Assembly (NCBI GenBank): GCA_026770585.1
Contig: MU647067.1
Coordinates: forward strand, 36,871 to 50,322
Source of the DNA: Baffinella frigidus
Lineage: Eukaryota > Cryptophyceae > Cryptomonadales > Baffinellaceae
Direction of reading: 5' to 3'
Length of the DNA: 13,452 nt
A program made the translations under genes and the position numbers. Under the pieces are notes generated by a model that ran no database searches, was not told where the DNA came from, and was given only the letters and a program-made list of their open reading frames with translations. Positions 1 through 7,414 of the stretch are shown here, in pieces. Each line of letters starts with the position of its first letter. Positions within the stretch are counted from its first letter, which is position 1.

Positions 1-41
<41 letters not shown>
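1..41. repeat. Poly-G tract, 41 bases, at left edge
   Basis: The window opens with 41 uninterrupted G. It mirrors the 20-base poly-C at the right edge. Shorter C or G runs of 8 to 11 bases occur inside (for example near 2091, 2671, 3955 and 12590), so such tracts are native to this DNA, but the extreme length at the edge suggests an assembly stop. Confidence 0.95.
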
Positions 42-99
42 CGAGACCTCGTCATTCTCGACCTACGTTTAAGGGGTTGGGGTCCAAGTCATGTGAAAA

Positions 100-243
100 G
101 CTAACGCCAGCAAGGTACTGAGAGCCTACGGATTGCCTACGGTAGGAGCCCTCCTCCTACGACTTTTAAAGACCATTTTGTTTGAAACGTCGTAGGAGGA
201 GGGGGGGTTCCTACCGTAGGCTAAGGGGTCCGCTGGCGTTAGC
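100..243. mobile_element. Foldback (MITE-like) element, 144 bp
   Basis: The ends are perfect 12-bp inverted repeats (gctaacgccagc at 100-111, its complement at 232-243). Inside, a second pair of arms repeats the symmetry: cctacggtagga and tcctcctacgac on the left are mirrored by gtcgtaggagga and tcctaccgtagg on the right. The flanks (aaaa and ttgt) show no clear target duplication. Its CCTACCGTAGG core is shared with the CCACACAGCGG elements, so the two may be related. No coding capacity. Confidence 0.7.
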
Positions 244-273
244 TTGTGGCATTAACAGGTCTCGCGCTCCGAA

Positions 274-396
274 CCACACAGCGGGCTATGACGGGGTTTT
301 CGGCCCAAAATGGGCCGAGTTTCCGTTACCTTATCCGTAGGAACCCCCCTATGTCCCTACGGGTTGCCTACCGTAGGGTCCTAGGTCTTATCGCTC
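274..396 (+). mobile_element. CCACACAGCGG-family MITE, copy 1, right end lost
   Basis: It begins with the family end CCACACAGCGGGCTA and carries the core (tccgttaccttatccgtagg, then aacccccctatg, then tgcctaccgtagggtcctag), ending in cttatcgct. The right TIR (cgaagtccgctgtgtgg in intact copies) is missing, so the copy is truncated. A short palindrome cggccca..tgggccg lies near the left end. Open frames across it are chance frames. Confidence 0.75.
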
Positions 397-465
397 AGCG
401 GACGGTGGGCTACGAGCAGCGTCCATGCCGGGCAAGCCTCCAGTTGTGTATTTTCGGTTTCGGGT

Positions 466-511
466 CCAGGGTCTAGGGTTTGGAGTTTAGGGTTGAGGGT
501 TTGGGGGGAGA
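466..511 (-). repeat. Short degenerate telomere-like block, G-rich on +
   Basis: Units such as tctaggg, tttaggg, ttgaggg and tttgggg run at a 7-bp step. The orientation is opposite to most other blocks in the window. Confidence 0.7.
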
Positions 512-530
512 AGGGGGGCTACTTGTAGCG

Positions 531-597
531 GCCATGCATCGCGCTGCGGGGTTGAACGCCGCCCCTTGATCGATCATGTCTGCCCACCCACCAGCCA
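531..597 (+). repeat. Dispersed repeat, GAACGC..GATCATGTCTGCCC unit, copy 1
   Basis: The stretch with catgcatcgcgc, gttgaacgc, cccttgatcgatcatg and tctgcccaccca recurs at 912-980, and its first half recurs again at 730-761. The last two flank the MITE at 762-918 as direct repeats. Part of the following segment (caccagccc.cag.gtttg.tcaaatcg) appears twice more, near 966-1000 and 1115-1150. No coding signal. Confidence 0.65.
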
Positions 598-646
598 CGC
601 CAGGTCATAAACGCCAATTTCAAACGCAACGTTTCGCGCTAAGAGT
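595..646 (+). repeat. 52-bp dispersed repeat, inverted copy at 6041-6093
   Basis: The segment from ccacgccaggtcat through aatttcaaacgcaacgtttc to gcgctaagagt matches the reverse complement of 6041-6093 almost base for base. The family is unknown. In both places it sits beside other repeats. Confidence 0.75.
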
Positions 647-761
647 GTTAACGTACCTTATCCTGCTGCAGAGTCTTGTTATTCCGCAAGCAAAGGGCTC
701 CAATTCTCGAAATTTTGGCGTGTTTCCCATGCATCGGGCCTCGGCGTTGAACGCGCCCCTT

Positions 762-918
762 CCACACAGCGGACTTCGAAGGGATTTTGAATGACCCCTA
801 AGCGACAAGGCCTACGACCCTACGGTAGGAAATCCGTAGGGGCATAGGGGGGTTCCTATGGATAAGGTAACGGAAAGGTGGCCCGAAATGGGCCGATAAG
901 CCGTTCGTAGCTGCGTGG
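762..918 (-). mobile_element. CCACACAGCGG-family MITE, copy 2, inverted orientation
   Basis: It reads CCACACAGCGGACTTCGAAG at the left and gtagctgcgtgg at the right, with the core in reverse (cctacggtagg, cataggggggttcctatgg, ggtaacgga). At 157 bp it is close to full length. It is flanked by imperfect direct repeats of about 33 bp (gcatcg.gcctcg.cgttgaacgcg) far longer than a normal target duplication, so it probably inserted between existing tandem units. Confidence 0.8.
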
Positions 919-1005
919 CATCGCGCCTCGACGTTGAACGCGGCTCCTTCATCGATCATGTCTGCCCACCCCCACCAGCCCTCAGAGTTGGACCAAATCG
1001 TTTTT

Positions 1006-1440
1006 TTTAATCCCTGTGATTTGTTCTGGAGGTCGTCGGATTCCGGCGGCCTGTGGTAAACATCAGGTGAAGAGAAAACACATATTTGCTCCCACTTGGA
1101 GGGTTGGTCGCAACCCACCCCACCAGCCCGCAGGGTTTGATCAAATCGACAATTTTCGATTTCAGATTCCGTCCATCAGATCCGTCGGATTCCGACGGAA
1201 TCCTGCTACCCGGGAGGGCTATCTGGTCTATCCAGGTAACCGCGTGCTTCTCCGGCACGGCCATCTATTGTCCAAAGTCATTTTCTCTTTAAATTTTCTC
1301 CAAAAGTGGATGACTGTGGTACAAATTTTAAAAACGCGTTGGGGCGTTTTAAGAGGAACAACCCTCCCGCATAGTGGTGAAACCCCCAGGCCTCAAATTG
1401 ACGATGTGAGCGGGCCGTGAGGGTTGGTGGCAATGCACGT
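1006..1440. other. No gene recognised
   Basis: Open frames of about 130 codons exist on both strands here, but none has recognisable motifs. The only structures are a small palindrome (tccgtcgga and tccgacgga, 1181-1199) and repeated caccagccc..cag fragments shared with the neighbouring repeat. Confidence 0.5.
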
Positions 1441-1472
1441 CGGTTAATACGATGTCTTTGCACCGAGCACTT

Positions 1473-1528
1473 CTTGATTAGTTCCACGAAAATCAATGGG
1501 CTTGATTAGTTCCACGAAAATCAAAGGG
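1473..1528 (+). repeat. Tandem duplication, 28 bp x 2
   Basis: The unit runs from cttgattagttccacg to aaaatcaa.ggg. The two copies differ by one base and abut directly at 1500/1501. Confidence 0.95.
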
Positions 1529-1552
1529 CCGATCTGCGAGGTCCACTGCGTG

Positions 1553-1755
1553 GGGCACAGTTTTATTCCGGCTAGTCCTTACAATTATTTAAGAGCAGCA
1601 ATCCAGTAGAAAAGGGCGAATAGAAAGCCTGCAGTCTAGCTCTGCCTGCGTTTTATTCTGGCTCTTCCTACAGGCTTTCTATTCGCCCTTTTCTACTGGA
1701 TTGCTGCTCGTAACTAATTTTGAGGAATAGCCAGAATGAAACTCGGGCAGATGTA
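1553..1755. mobile_element. Large nested palindrome with perfect 39-bp arms
   Basis: The arms 1593-1631 and 1671-1709 are exact reverse complements over 39 bases (starting gagcagcaatccagtag), separated by 39 bases. Outside them the symmetry continues imperfectly: ttttattccggctagtcctt on the left mirrors gaggaatagccagaatgaaa on the right. The spacer holds a third copy of the same motif (gttttattctggctcttcct). It looks like a foldback transposon or a recently formed palindrome. The perfect arms imply youth or gene conversion. No coding content. Confidence 0.9.
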
Positions 1756-2046
1756 GGCAGGCACTGGATGAAACCTTGAATGCGACCCCCTCTTCGATCA
1801 TCGCTGCCCATCACGCGAGATTGCATGTGGGGGTTCATTTTTTTTCAACCGTATGAGGATACGGATGTGAACTTTTGAAAAACACTGCCCTCAGGAGGAA
1901 TTGACATTTGACGACCCCTTCCAAGAATCTGGCGTGGCAAGGCAGAAGAGAGAGACCTTTCAAACTCAGTTCCAATTTTGAAAAGGCCGTGCAGTATTCG
2001 TTCTCATCAGACCAACTTCCATATTGAGGCCGATGAATCGAACAGG
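1756..2046. other. No feature recognised
   Basis: About 290 bases of mixed composition. It contains one degenerate piece resembling the GAACGC..GATCAT repeat near 1770-1810. I see no exon, RNA gene or repeat array. Confidence 0.4.
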
Positions 2047-2051
2047 GTTAT

Positions 2052-2201
2052 CTAGCTCTGTCCCATCTGGATTTGGGCTCGCCATTATTTCGCCCCCCCC
2101 CCGAAATTTCACAGGTAAATTTTGACACCCCCCCATGAAATTTACCTGCCAAATTTCGGAGGGGGCGAAATAACGGCGAGCCCAAATTGGGCCAGAGCTA
2201 G
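2052..2201. mobile_element. Foldback element with 5-bp target duplication
   Basis: The termini CTAGCTCTG and CAGAGCTAG are perfect inverted repeats. The arms continue inward with gaps (tttgggctcgcc, ttatttcgccccc, cgaaattt, aggtaaattt) almost to the centre. The 5-bp GTTAT directly abuts both ends (2047-2051 and 2202-2206), as expected for a target site duplication. At 150 bp with no coding capacity, it is a non-autonomous MITE. Confidence 0.85.
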
Positions 2202-2354
2202 GTTATTCCACCTCGTTCGGTGACCGGTACTACTCAAGAGTCTTGGAATGGGTCGAAAGTCGGTTCCCCTTCAAGGCAATGGTTTTCAAAAGTTCACACG
2301 TTCTCAGAAACGGTTTAAAAAAAACAAATCCCTCCTGAACTCTGGCGTGGTAGT

Positions 2355-2507
2355 CCTTGGTCGGTCAGCGAGGGGGCAAACGGATCTTTTTGATTCGGCT
2401 ACGAATTCAAGAAATGGCACAAGTAGCGTCCAGTTTGTACTGGGCTCCAGCTTAGGGGTTATTCAAACTCCCCCCAATCCATTTGCCCTCTCGCTATCCG
2501 AGCAAGG
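2355..2507 (+). mobile_element. CCTTGGTCGG-family TIR element, copy 1
   Basis: It begins CCTTGGTCGG and ends cgctatccgagcaagg, the inverted family terminus. Internal similarity to the copy at 10183-10353 (ggatctttttgattcgg, cgtccagtttgtact, gggctcc) shows common descent. The left TIR is slightly decayed (tcggtcagcg instead of tcggatagcg). The 8-bp flanks do not match, so the target duplication is lost or eroded. Confidence 0.85.
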
Positions 2508-2509
2508 GT

Positions 2510-2940
2510 AGGGCAGCAGAAAAGACGGAGGAGGCTCACCAGTGCCGACCATGCCGCCGTCCACTATTGACTGCCACGACATCCCCCGCCCTCAGGTGCA
2601 GCCCTCCTCCCCCCTCGCCTTCTTTCTCCTTGCTCTTGTCGGATCCGGCGGAACCGGTGGCTCACGCCTCCCCCCCCCCTCCCCCCTCTCCCTCACAGCT
2701 CTGCTCCCTGTAGCCTTTCTGCTCCCCGCTCGAAGAAATGCTACAGGGAGCCTGCCAAGTCGGTCCCTCCTGCCAGCCTTCCCACCCCCTGGTCCTCGGC
2801 ACACGATATCACCGGGGCTCGCCGGAGAGTTTTGCCCCGGATCGAAAATGTCGCGCAGGGCCTCCTCGAGGAGCGAGGGGCGAACTTGTTTGTTCCCCTC
2901 CCCCTTCCCAAACAGCCCAGAACGCCACAAATTGATTTGA
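2510..2940. other. C-rich stretch without recognised gene
   Basis: Long C and CT runs create open frames rich in Pro, Ser, Leu and Arg in several frames and both strands, typical of low-complexity sequence. There is a 12-bp perfect hairpin (gctccctgtagc at 2703-2714 and its complement at 2740-2751). No domain is recognised. Confidence 0.45.
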
Positions 2941-3310
2941 ATCAAATTCTAAATTTTCTTTCTTTTGAAATTTGAAGATTATTAGAATTTCTACGCGATC
3001 TACATGTCATTTTAGTCTACGCCCTGCGTCTATCTATTATTTTCCCTTGAAATCTTCTTCCCTTGAAATCGGCAAAAGTTGCTGAAAATGCCCACAATTA
3101 ATTGACTTTGACGGAAAAGTAACCGCAGGAGGGGGAAAATGGCTCCAAGAAACCACATACACCCCCCCCTGTTGAATCGGTGCGAATTCTCCATTGGTGT
3201 CAAGCACGAAAGGATCACGATTGTAAAGTTCTAGAAGTTGGTCACGAGGGCAGGCCTATTTCCTCGGTCAAGCTCTGTCGGTCACGCACGAGGTTCGAAA
3301 GCGCGGGGGT
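2941..3310. other. AT-rich stretch without recognised gene
   Basis: Composition switches sharply from C-rich to AT-rich at about 2930. The motif ttcccttgaaatc occurs twice around 3043-3070. Nothing coding is recognised. Confidence 0.4.
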
Positions 3311-3317
3311 GGGTAGA

Positions 3318-3388
3318 AGGACCGTTCGACGGTCTAGGACCGTTCGACCTGACAGGGAGATCTAGGACCGTTCGACCTGACAGGGAGA
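3318..3388 (+). repeat. 28-bp tandem repeat, about 2.5 copies
   Basis: Units 3333-3360 and 3361-3388 are identical (tctaggaccgttcgacctga followed by cagggaga). A partial unit, aggaccgttcgacgg, precedes them. Confidence 0.9.
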
Positions 3389-3800
3389 CCAGGGGGCAGC
3401 TGTGGACGGGGAGGCCGTCGAGGATGCGTGGGGATGCCGACCCTGCTGGGAGGGTCGAGAACGAGGAACCCGCCGGGCGGGTTAGCGAGGCGCCGACAGT
3501 GATGCTTTCAGACCAGGTGCTGGCCCCGCCCAACCCATTTGTTGTAGACGGCAGGCCCCTCCTGGGACCTGCCAGGGGCCTGCCGTATCTCGCGAGACCC
3601 CGCTTTCATCGCGGAGATCGATGAGGGAACAGACCGTCGCGGGCACCCAGGCCGCTCGCAACCTCACCCTGGCAGGCTGAGGCCTCTCGCCCGCCCACGA
3701 CGGCGGCGGATCTGAATCGCTTTCCGCGGCGCGGCGAAGGCCGCGGCTTCCTCCCACAGCCAAACAAACAGCTTCGAGATTTCTCACGTGCATGGCCATG
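3389..3800. other. GC- and CpG-rich stretch, no gene assigned
   Basis: Overlapping open frames of 80 to 130 codons occur on both strands because stops are rare in GC-rich DNA. None has motifs I recognise. A perfect 13-bp hairpin with a 13-base loop lies at 3548-3586 (acggcaggcccct and its complement). The composition differs from both sides, so an unrecognised exon cannot be excluded. Confidence 0.35.
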
Positions 3801-3814
3801 CCGTGCCACCAGCC

Positions 3815-3852
3815 CTACACCCTAACCCCCTAACCCCTCCCCCTAAACCTCC
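3815..3852 (+). repeat. Short degenerate CCCTAA-type block
   Basis: Units accctaacc, ccctaacccc and ccctaaacc follow one another, C-rich on the + strand. Confidence 0.7.
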
Positions 3853-3904
3853 CGATGTGCAGCATTTCGCTCGTGTTAGGATGCTCGGTCCCCGTTCGGG
3901 CATA

Positions 3905-4060
3905 TCTTCCACCAGAAACCTGAAGTGAACCAGATCGGGGTGGAGTTGACTGCCCCCCCCCCCTCACCCCCCGCCCAGAGGTACACGTCTGAGGTGTACC
4001 TCTTGACCAGAGGGCAATCTCCCGATCTGCAACTTCGGGTGGCTGGTGGCTCGCTCGGTT
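3905..4060. mobile_element. Imperfect foldback element
   Basis: The left arm (cctgaagtgaaccagatcgg, gttgactgcccc, agaggtacac) is mirrored by the right arm (gtgtacctct, gggcaatctcc, cgatctgcaacttcggg). The tip is a 9-bp perfect hairpin, gaggtacac/gtgtacctc (3978-4002). A poly-C run of 10 interrupts the left arm. It resembles the other small foldback elements in architecture but not in sequence. Confidence 0.65.
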
Positions 4061-4076
4061 GGCCGACTATTCCCAA

Positions 4077-4267
4077 CCACACAGCGGGCTACAAAGGTTT
4101 TTTTGGCCGGATGCTAACCAACTTTCCGTTGCTTTATCAGTAGGAACCCCCCAATGTCCAAACGCTAGTCCAACTCCTCCCTTGCCACCAGTACGGTTGC
4201 GTACCGTAGGGTCGTAGGTCTTATCGCGTAAGGGTCATTCGAAATCCCTTGGAAGTCCGCTGTGTGG
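4077..4267 (+). mobile_element. CCACACAGCGG-family MITE, copy 3, enlarged
   Basis: Both TIRs are present (CCACACAGCGGGCTAC and ggaagtccgctgtgtgg), and the symmetry extends one step further to CCAA/TTGG outside. It is 191 bp, longer than the usual 155-161 bp, because of about 30 extra bases between ccccccaatgtcc and ggttgcgtaccgtaggg. Confidence 0.85.
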
Positions 4268-4420
4268 TTGGCATGCTGGGTGTGCGGTACAAATCCGTCA
4301 GCTTTGGGGCGGAAAAGATCCCGGGCTCACCCAAGTTGGTAAGCCCAAGTAGACTGACTGTTGGGAGCTAAGGGTGCTCCTAGCTGCCCTGCTTCAGCGT
4401 CCTCCTGTATGCCTAACATA
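4268..4420. other. Nothing recognised
   Basis: Spacer between a MITE and a telomere-like block. One small direct repeat (gggagctaagggtgctcctagct) gives weak self-complementarity. Confidence 0.4.
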
Positions 4421-4592
4421 CCCGAACCCCAAACCCTAATCCCTAACCCTTGACCCTTACCTCTCAACCCTGCTTATCCGCGCCGCCGCACCTACGGCTG
4501 AAACCCTGCACCGTAAACCCGAAAACCTACACCCTAAACCCTAAACCCTACACCCGAAACCCGAAACCCTAAACCCGAAACCCCAACCCCTT
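4421..4592 (+). repeat. Degenerate telomere-like block (CCCTAAA/CCCGAAA)
   Basis: Seven-base units aaccctaa, aaccccaa, aacccgaa and acaccctaa follow in mixed order with a short unrelated insert around 4470-4500. C-rich on the + strand. Confidence 0.9.
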
Positions 4593-4637
4593 AACCGTTG
4601 TCCTTGAAGCAGGAGCAGGGTGAGGAGGATTCAGCAG

Positions 4638-4787
4638 CCTCGGGCGAAGCGTCTCTCTCCCGCCTCCCCTCGGGCGAAGCGTCTCTCTCCCGCCTCCCCT
4701 CGGGCGAAGCGTCTCTCTCCCGCCTCCCCTCGGGCGAAGCGTCTCTCTCCCGCCTCCCCTCGGGCGAAGCGTGTCTCTCCCGCCTCC
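4638..4787 (+). repeat. 30-bp minisatellite, five units
   Basis: Five units of cctcgggcgaagcgtctctc plus tcccgcctcc, at 4638, 4668, 4698, 4728 and 4758. Only the last differs (gtgtctc for gtctctc). The array is open in several frames on both strands because 30 is a multiple of three, so the repetitive peptides it predicts are not evidence of genes. The unit resembles the gcagcctcgcagg..cgtgtgtctcccgcctcc motif of the 6137-6960 repeat, and the following tggctctcgaggtaca is the same in both, so the array probably grew inside that repeat. Confidence 0.97.
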
Positions 4788-4928
4788 CCTCGGTGGCTCT
4801 CGAGGTACAAAACACCACACACATTACAAATATATACCAAAACCCTATACCCTGAACCCTAAACCCCATGGTGGGGAAATGCGGGTGCGGGCGGTCCCAC
4901 AAGTGGTACTCGAGGCACACAACAGTAT
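4788..4928 (+). repeat. Diverged copy of the CTCGAGGTACA repeat plus telomere-like units
   Basis: It contains tggctctcgaggtacaaaac, a short telomere-like piece (aaccctataccctgaaccc, 4843-4866) and a second tcccac..gtggtactcgaggcac motif. The same combination recurs around 6137-6960. Confidence 0.6.
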
Positions 4929-5029
4929 TTATCCGGGGAAACCTATTTTTCTTTCATTTGATGGCAACGAAAATTACTACACATTTCGTTCTTATTAGTA
5001 ATATTAAAGCATTTGGTTTCCCCGGATAA
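4929..5029. mobile_element. Small TIR element with 4-bp target duplication
   Basis: It has 15-bp perfect TIRs (ttatccggggaaacc at 4929-4943 and its complement at 5015-5029). GTAT abuts both ends (4925-4928 and 5030-5033). The 101-bp element has an AT-rich interior with no coding capacity. A relative lies at 5480-5615. Confidence 0.88.
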
Positions 5030-5033
5030 GTAT

Positions 5034-5263
5034 GCGGGGTTCATTCCAAAAGGAGACTCGTTCAATTTCACCTACCGCACGATGGACTACGGACCTTTCA
5101 TCAAAGGTCAACGTGTCCAGGGGCAGTTAACTTGCAAGATTTTCTCATGCAAATTTGGTCATGGTACCGCTAAATTTAGCGTATCGGAAACCCTCGTAGC
5201 CCACCGTGTGGTTTTAGCCCTGTTCAGGTACAAACTTGGCCACGTTGCATCCAGGTTATGGAT
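5034..5263. other. No gene recognised
   Basis: An open frame of about 90 codons (+) runs through here without recognisable motifs and begins inside the upstream transposon. A 14-bp perfect palindrome, cgctaaatttagcg, lies at 5168-5181, and gtagcccaccgtgtgg near 5197-5212 resembles an inverted CCACACAGCGGGCTAC end. Confidence 0.4.
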
Positions 5264-5416
5264 GCGGGCTACAAAGGGATTTTCGGGCACTCAGTGACCG
5301 TGTTTCCATTACCTTATCCGTAGAAACCCCCCTATGTCCCTGCGGGTTGCCTACTGTAGGGTCCTAGGTCTCATCGCTTCAGGGTTAGTCAAATCCCTTC
5401 GAAGTCCGCTGTGTGG
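5264..5416 (+). mobile_element. CCACACAGCGG-family MITE, copy 4, left tip lost
   Basis: It starts at gcgggctacaaagggatttt, so the outer CCACACA is missing. The right TIR, tcgaagtccgctgtgtgg, is intact. Imperfect 22-23-bp direct repeats (cgttgca.cc..ggttatgg.tgc, 5243-5265 and 5425-5446) flank it, with about three differences, again much longer than a target duplication. Confidence 0.8.
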
Positions 5417-5479
5417 CTGGGTCGCGTTGCACCCGGTTATGGGTGCTGAGAAAACCGTGTAGTCCACTGGGTTTCTTGA

Positions 5480-5615
5480 ATAAGAGGGAAAATATTTTCT
5501 TTCATTTCCTGCCAACGAAAATTACTACACAAATGCTTTAATATTGCTAGTAAGAACGAAATGTGTAGTAATTTCGTTTCAAGGATATGAAAGAACAATA
5601 GGTTTTCCCGGATAA
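5480..5615. mobile_element. Relative of the 4929-5029 element, near-complete hairpin
   Basis: The left arm (ttctttcatttcctgccaac, then gaaaattactacaca) is mirrored by tgtgtagtaatttcgtt and aaggatatgaaagaa. The right end, ggttttcccggataa, is the family TIR; the left end is decayed. The central AT-rich segment is inverted relative to the first element, and the right arm missing there is present here. Confidence 0.8.
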
Positions 5616-5682
5616 GCGTGCAGGAGGGGAAATGCAGGCAGCAGGGAGCGTGTGTCCTCCGACCCCCCCCTCCTAAACCCTA

Positions 5683-5988
5683 CCTTGGTCGGATAGCGAG
5701 GGGGCAAATGGATCGGGTAATTTGTTGCCGAAGTGCCCATCAGGCAGTTTGGCACCCACAAACTGGACACGCCTCGTACCAATTTTTGAACCACCCTCTA
5801 TCCCTTCTTCACGAGCCTCTGCACTGGAGAGCTCAACGCGATCCGAAAGCAAAAATGCTTTTTCTGCACATCCTTTCTAGGGAAGGGCGTGTCGTTGGGC
5901 CTTGTTGGGAGAAATTCAAACCTCCAGGACCTAAAGGATTTGCACCCGAATTGAAAAGATGCGTTGAGGGTTCGCTATCCGACCAAGG
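5683..5988 (-). mobile_element. CCTTGGTCGG-family TIR element, copy 2, 306 bp
   Basis: The ends are CCTTGGTCGGATAGCGAGG and ttcgctatccgaccaagg. The 8 bases outside are aaaccctA-type on the left (AAACCCTA) and AAACTCTA on the right, a 7/8 match consistent with an 8-bp target duplication made in telomere-like sequence. Internal motifs (gggtaattt, acaaactggac, cgtacc) match the reverse complement of the 10183 copy. The extra length includes agtgcccatcaggca, shared with the 11022 copy. The open + frame across it has no recognisable motifs. Confidence 0.87.
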
Positions 5989-6040
5989 AAACTCTACACC
6001 GGGAAGAGGAGGAGGCGGAACAAAATTTGTACCATGGAAC

Positions 6041-6093
6041 ACTTTTAGCGCGAAACGTTGCGTTTGAAATTCGCACTTCATGACCTGGCGTGG
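6041..6093 (-). repeat. Inverted copy of the 52-bp repeat at 595-646
   Basis: Reverse complement of the earlier segment: ttttagcgcgaaacgttgcg, tttgaaatt, atgacctggcgtgg. The two copies differ mainly in a short stretch in the middle. Confidence 0.75.
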
Positions 6094-6136
6094 ACAGGAG
6101 GAGGAGGAGGAGGCGGGAGGGTGGATGAGCGAGCGG

Positions 6137-6960
6137 GCAGCCTCGCAGGAGGCGTGTGTCTCCCGCCTCCACGCCGTGGCTCTCGAGGTACACATCAATA
6201 TTATACATACATACATATATATACACACACATACACACACATATATATATATATATATATACACTCACACACACACACACACACACACACACGAAGCACC
6301 CAACACCCTACACCCTAAACAAGATACACTAGAGGGCAGCCTCGCAGGAGGCGTTTGTCTCCCGCCTCGAGGTACAATCATGCATGTGCTAAACATTGAA
6401 GCAAACAAATGTTTTATTAAAACATTGATAGTAAACAAGTAAAAAAAATGAAAACTTGAGGCAACCAGAACCTTACACCCCCAAAGTATATATATACACG
6501 AAGTACCAGAACCCCTGCACCCGTAACAAGTTACGCTAGAGGGCCGCCTCACAGGAGGTGTGTGTCGTCCGCCTACACGTCGTGGCTCTCGAGTTACAAT
6601 CATGCATATGCTAAACATTCATAGTAAAATAGTATTTTTCAAAAATAGTAAGCCATCGTAAAATGGGTAACTTGAGGCACCCCAAACCCTACCACCAAAA
6701 ATGTATATGCTTCAGGCAAACAGAACCCCTACACCCAAACCAACACAATGGAGGGCAGCCCCGCAGGAAGCGTGTGTTGTCTGTCCGCCTCCACGCCGCG
6801 GCTCTCGAGATACACACAATATTTACCCCAAGTATATATTGTTTCAAGTATATGTTGTCAAGAAGTCCGTTCGGGCTACAAGTTTGGGGGTTTATGCAGC
6901 CCCGCTCAGCTGTTGTTCCTCAGTGAAGAAACCCTCCCTCTCTTGACTTGCGGCACCCAA
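6137..6960 (+). repeat. Tandem higher-order repeat, about 205-bp period, four units
   Basis: The core motif gcagcctcgcaggaggcgtg, tgtctcccgcctcc, acgccgtggctctcgaggta recurs at 6137, 6336, 6544 and 6755. Each core is followed by diverged spacer (catgca.atgctaaacatt, gaggca.cc, tatata) and a short telomere-like piece (acaccctaaac, acacccgtaac, acacccaaacc) before agagggc. The second unit has lost cacgccgtggctct. The spacing is 199, 208 and 211 bp. It is satellite-like and has no gene. Confidence 0.85.
6199..6292. repeat. AC/AT microsatellite
   Basis: ACAT, (AT)n and (AC)n runs follow one another, ending in about 14 AC units. Open frames through it are low-complexity artefacts. Confidence 0.97.
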
Positions 6961-7198
6961 AACCCTCCACCCTCACAAATGCGTTCTTGAAACACCCAGC
7001 ACCCTCACTCTGAACCCTAAACCCTAAACCCTGAACCCTAAACCCTGAACCCCAAACCCTGTACCCTGAACCCTGCACCCGAAACCCTGAACCCTAAACC
7101 CTAAACCCCAAATCCTAGACCTTGAATCCCAAACCCCAAACCCCGAACCCCGAACCCCAAACCCTACACCCTAAACCCTAAACCCTCAACCCTCAACC
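6961..7198 (+). repeat. Telomere-like repeat block, about 240 bp
   Basis: Nearly continuous 7-bp units: aaccctaa, aaccctga, aaccccaa, aaccccga. It runs straight into the splice acceptor-like cccag before the first exon A copy, so on the gene model it would be intron or upstream sequence. Confidence 0.95.
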
Positions 7199-7201
7199 CA
7201 G

Positions 7202-7235
7202 GAGGGCTGGCTGATGGAGAGGGAGGAGGTGGACT
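7202..7235 (+). pseudogene. Exon A copy 0, 3' part missing
   Basis: After an acceptor-like aacccag the sequence repeats the first 34 bases of exon A (encoding EGWLMEREEVD) and then diverges into gatcccggctctaaagtc, the start of the AAAGTCA minisatellite. It lacks the glycine-rich loop and donor, so it is a dead partial duplicate. Confidence 0.85.
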
Positions 7236-7246
7236 TGATCCCGGCT

Positions 7247-7397
7247 CTAAAGTCACCCCTCTCTCTCAAAAGTCATCAATATCTAAAGTCACTCTTCTCT
7301 CTAAAGTCACCTCTCGCTAAAGTCACTCCTCTCTCGAAAGTCAACTCTTTCGAAAGTCACCCCTCTCGCTAAAGTCACCCCTCTCTCGAAAGTCACC
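7247..7397 (+). repeat. AAAGTCA(CCCCTCTCTC) minisatellite
   Basis: About nine units with the consensus taaagtcacccctctctcg, varying from 14 to 21 bases. It sits exactly between exon A copy 0 and exon A, suggesting it expanded within the duplicated intron. Confidence 0.92.
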
Positions 7398-7414
7398 GCT
7401 CGGGCCCGCCGCAG

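Noticed and set aside
2542-2945. Pro/Ser-rich proteins on both strands
   Set aside because: Low-complexity C-rich DNA produces long frames on both strands; no independent evidence.
3238-3624. 128-codon GC-rich open frame
   Set aside because: It runs through a 28-bp tandem repeat, has competing frames on the other strand and no motif.
4638-4787. CRISPR array
   Set aside because: The 30-bp units are head-to-tail without spacers, in a eukaryotic context.
4569-4920. Repetitive-protein genes encoded by the 30-bp array
   Set aside because: The array is open in five of the six frames simply because the unit is a multiple of three with no stop; no start context, domain or splice support.
5013-5297. 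94-codon open frame on +
   Set aside because: It starts inside one transposon and ends inside another; I recognise no domain.
5618-6067. 149-codon open frame on +
   Set aside because: It spans a TIR element from end to end plus a dispersed repeat, has no recognisable motif and includes telomere-like sequence at its edge.
7247-7397. CRISPR-like direct repeats (AAAGTCA)
   Set aside because: Unit spacing is irregular and the intervening bases are the same CT-rich sequence; it is a minisatellite.
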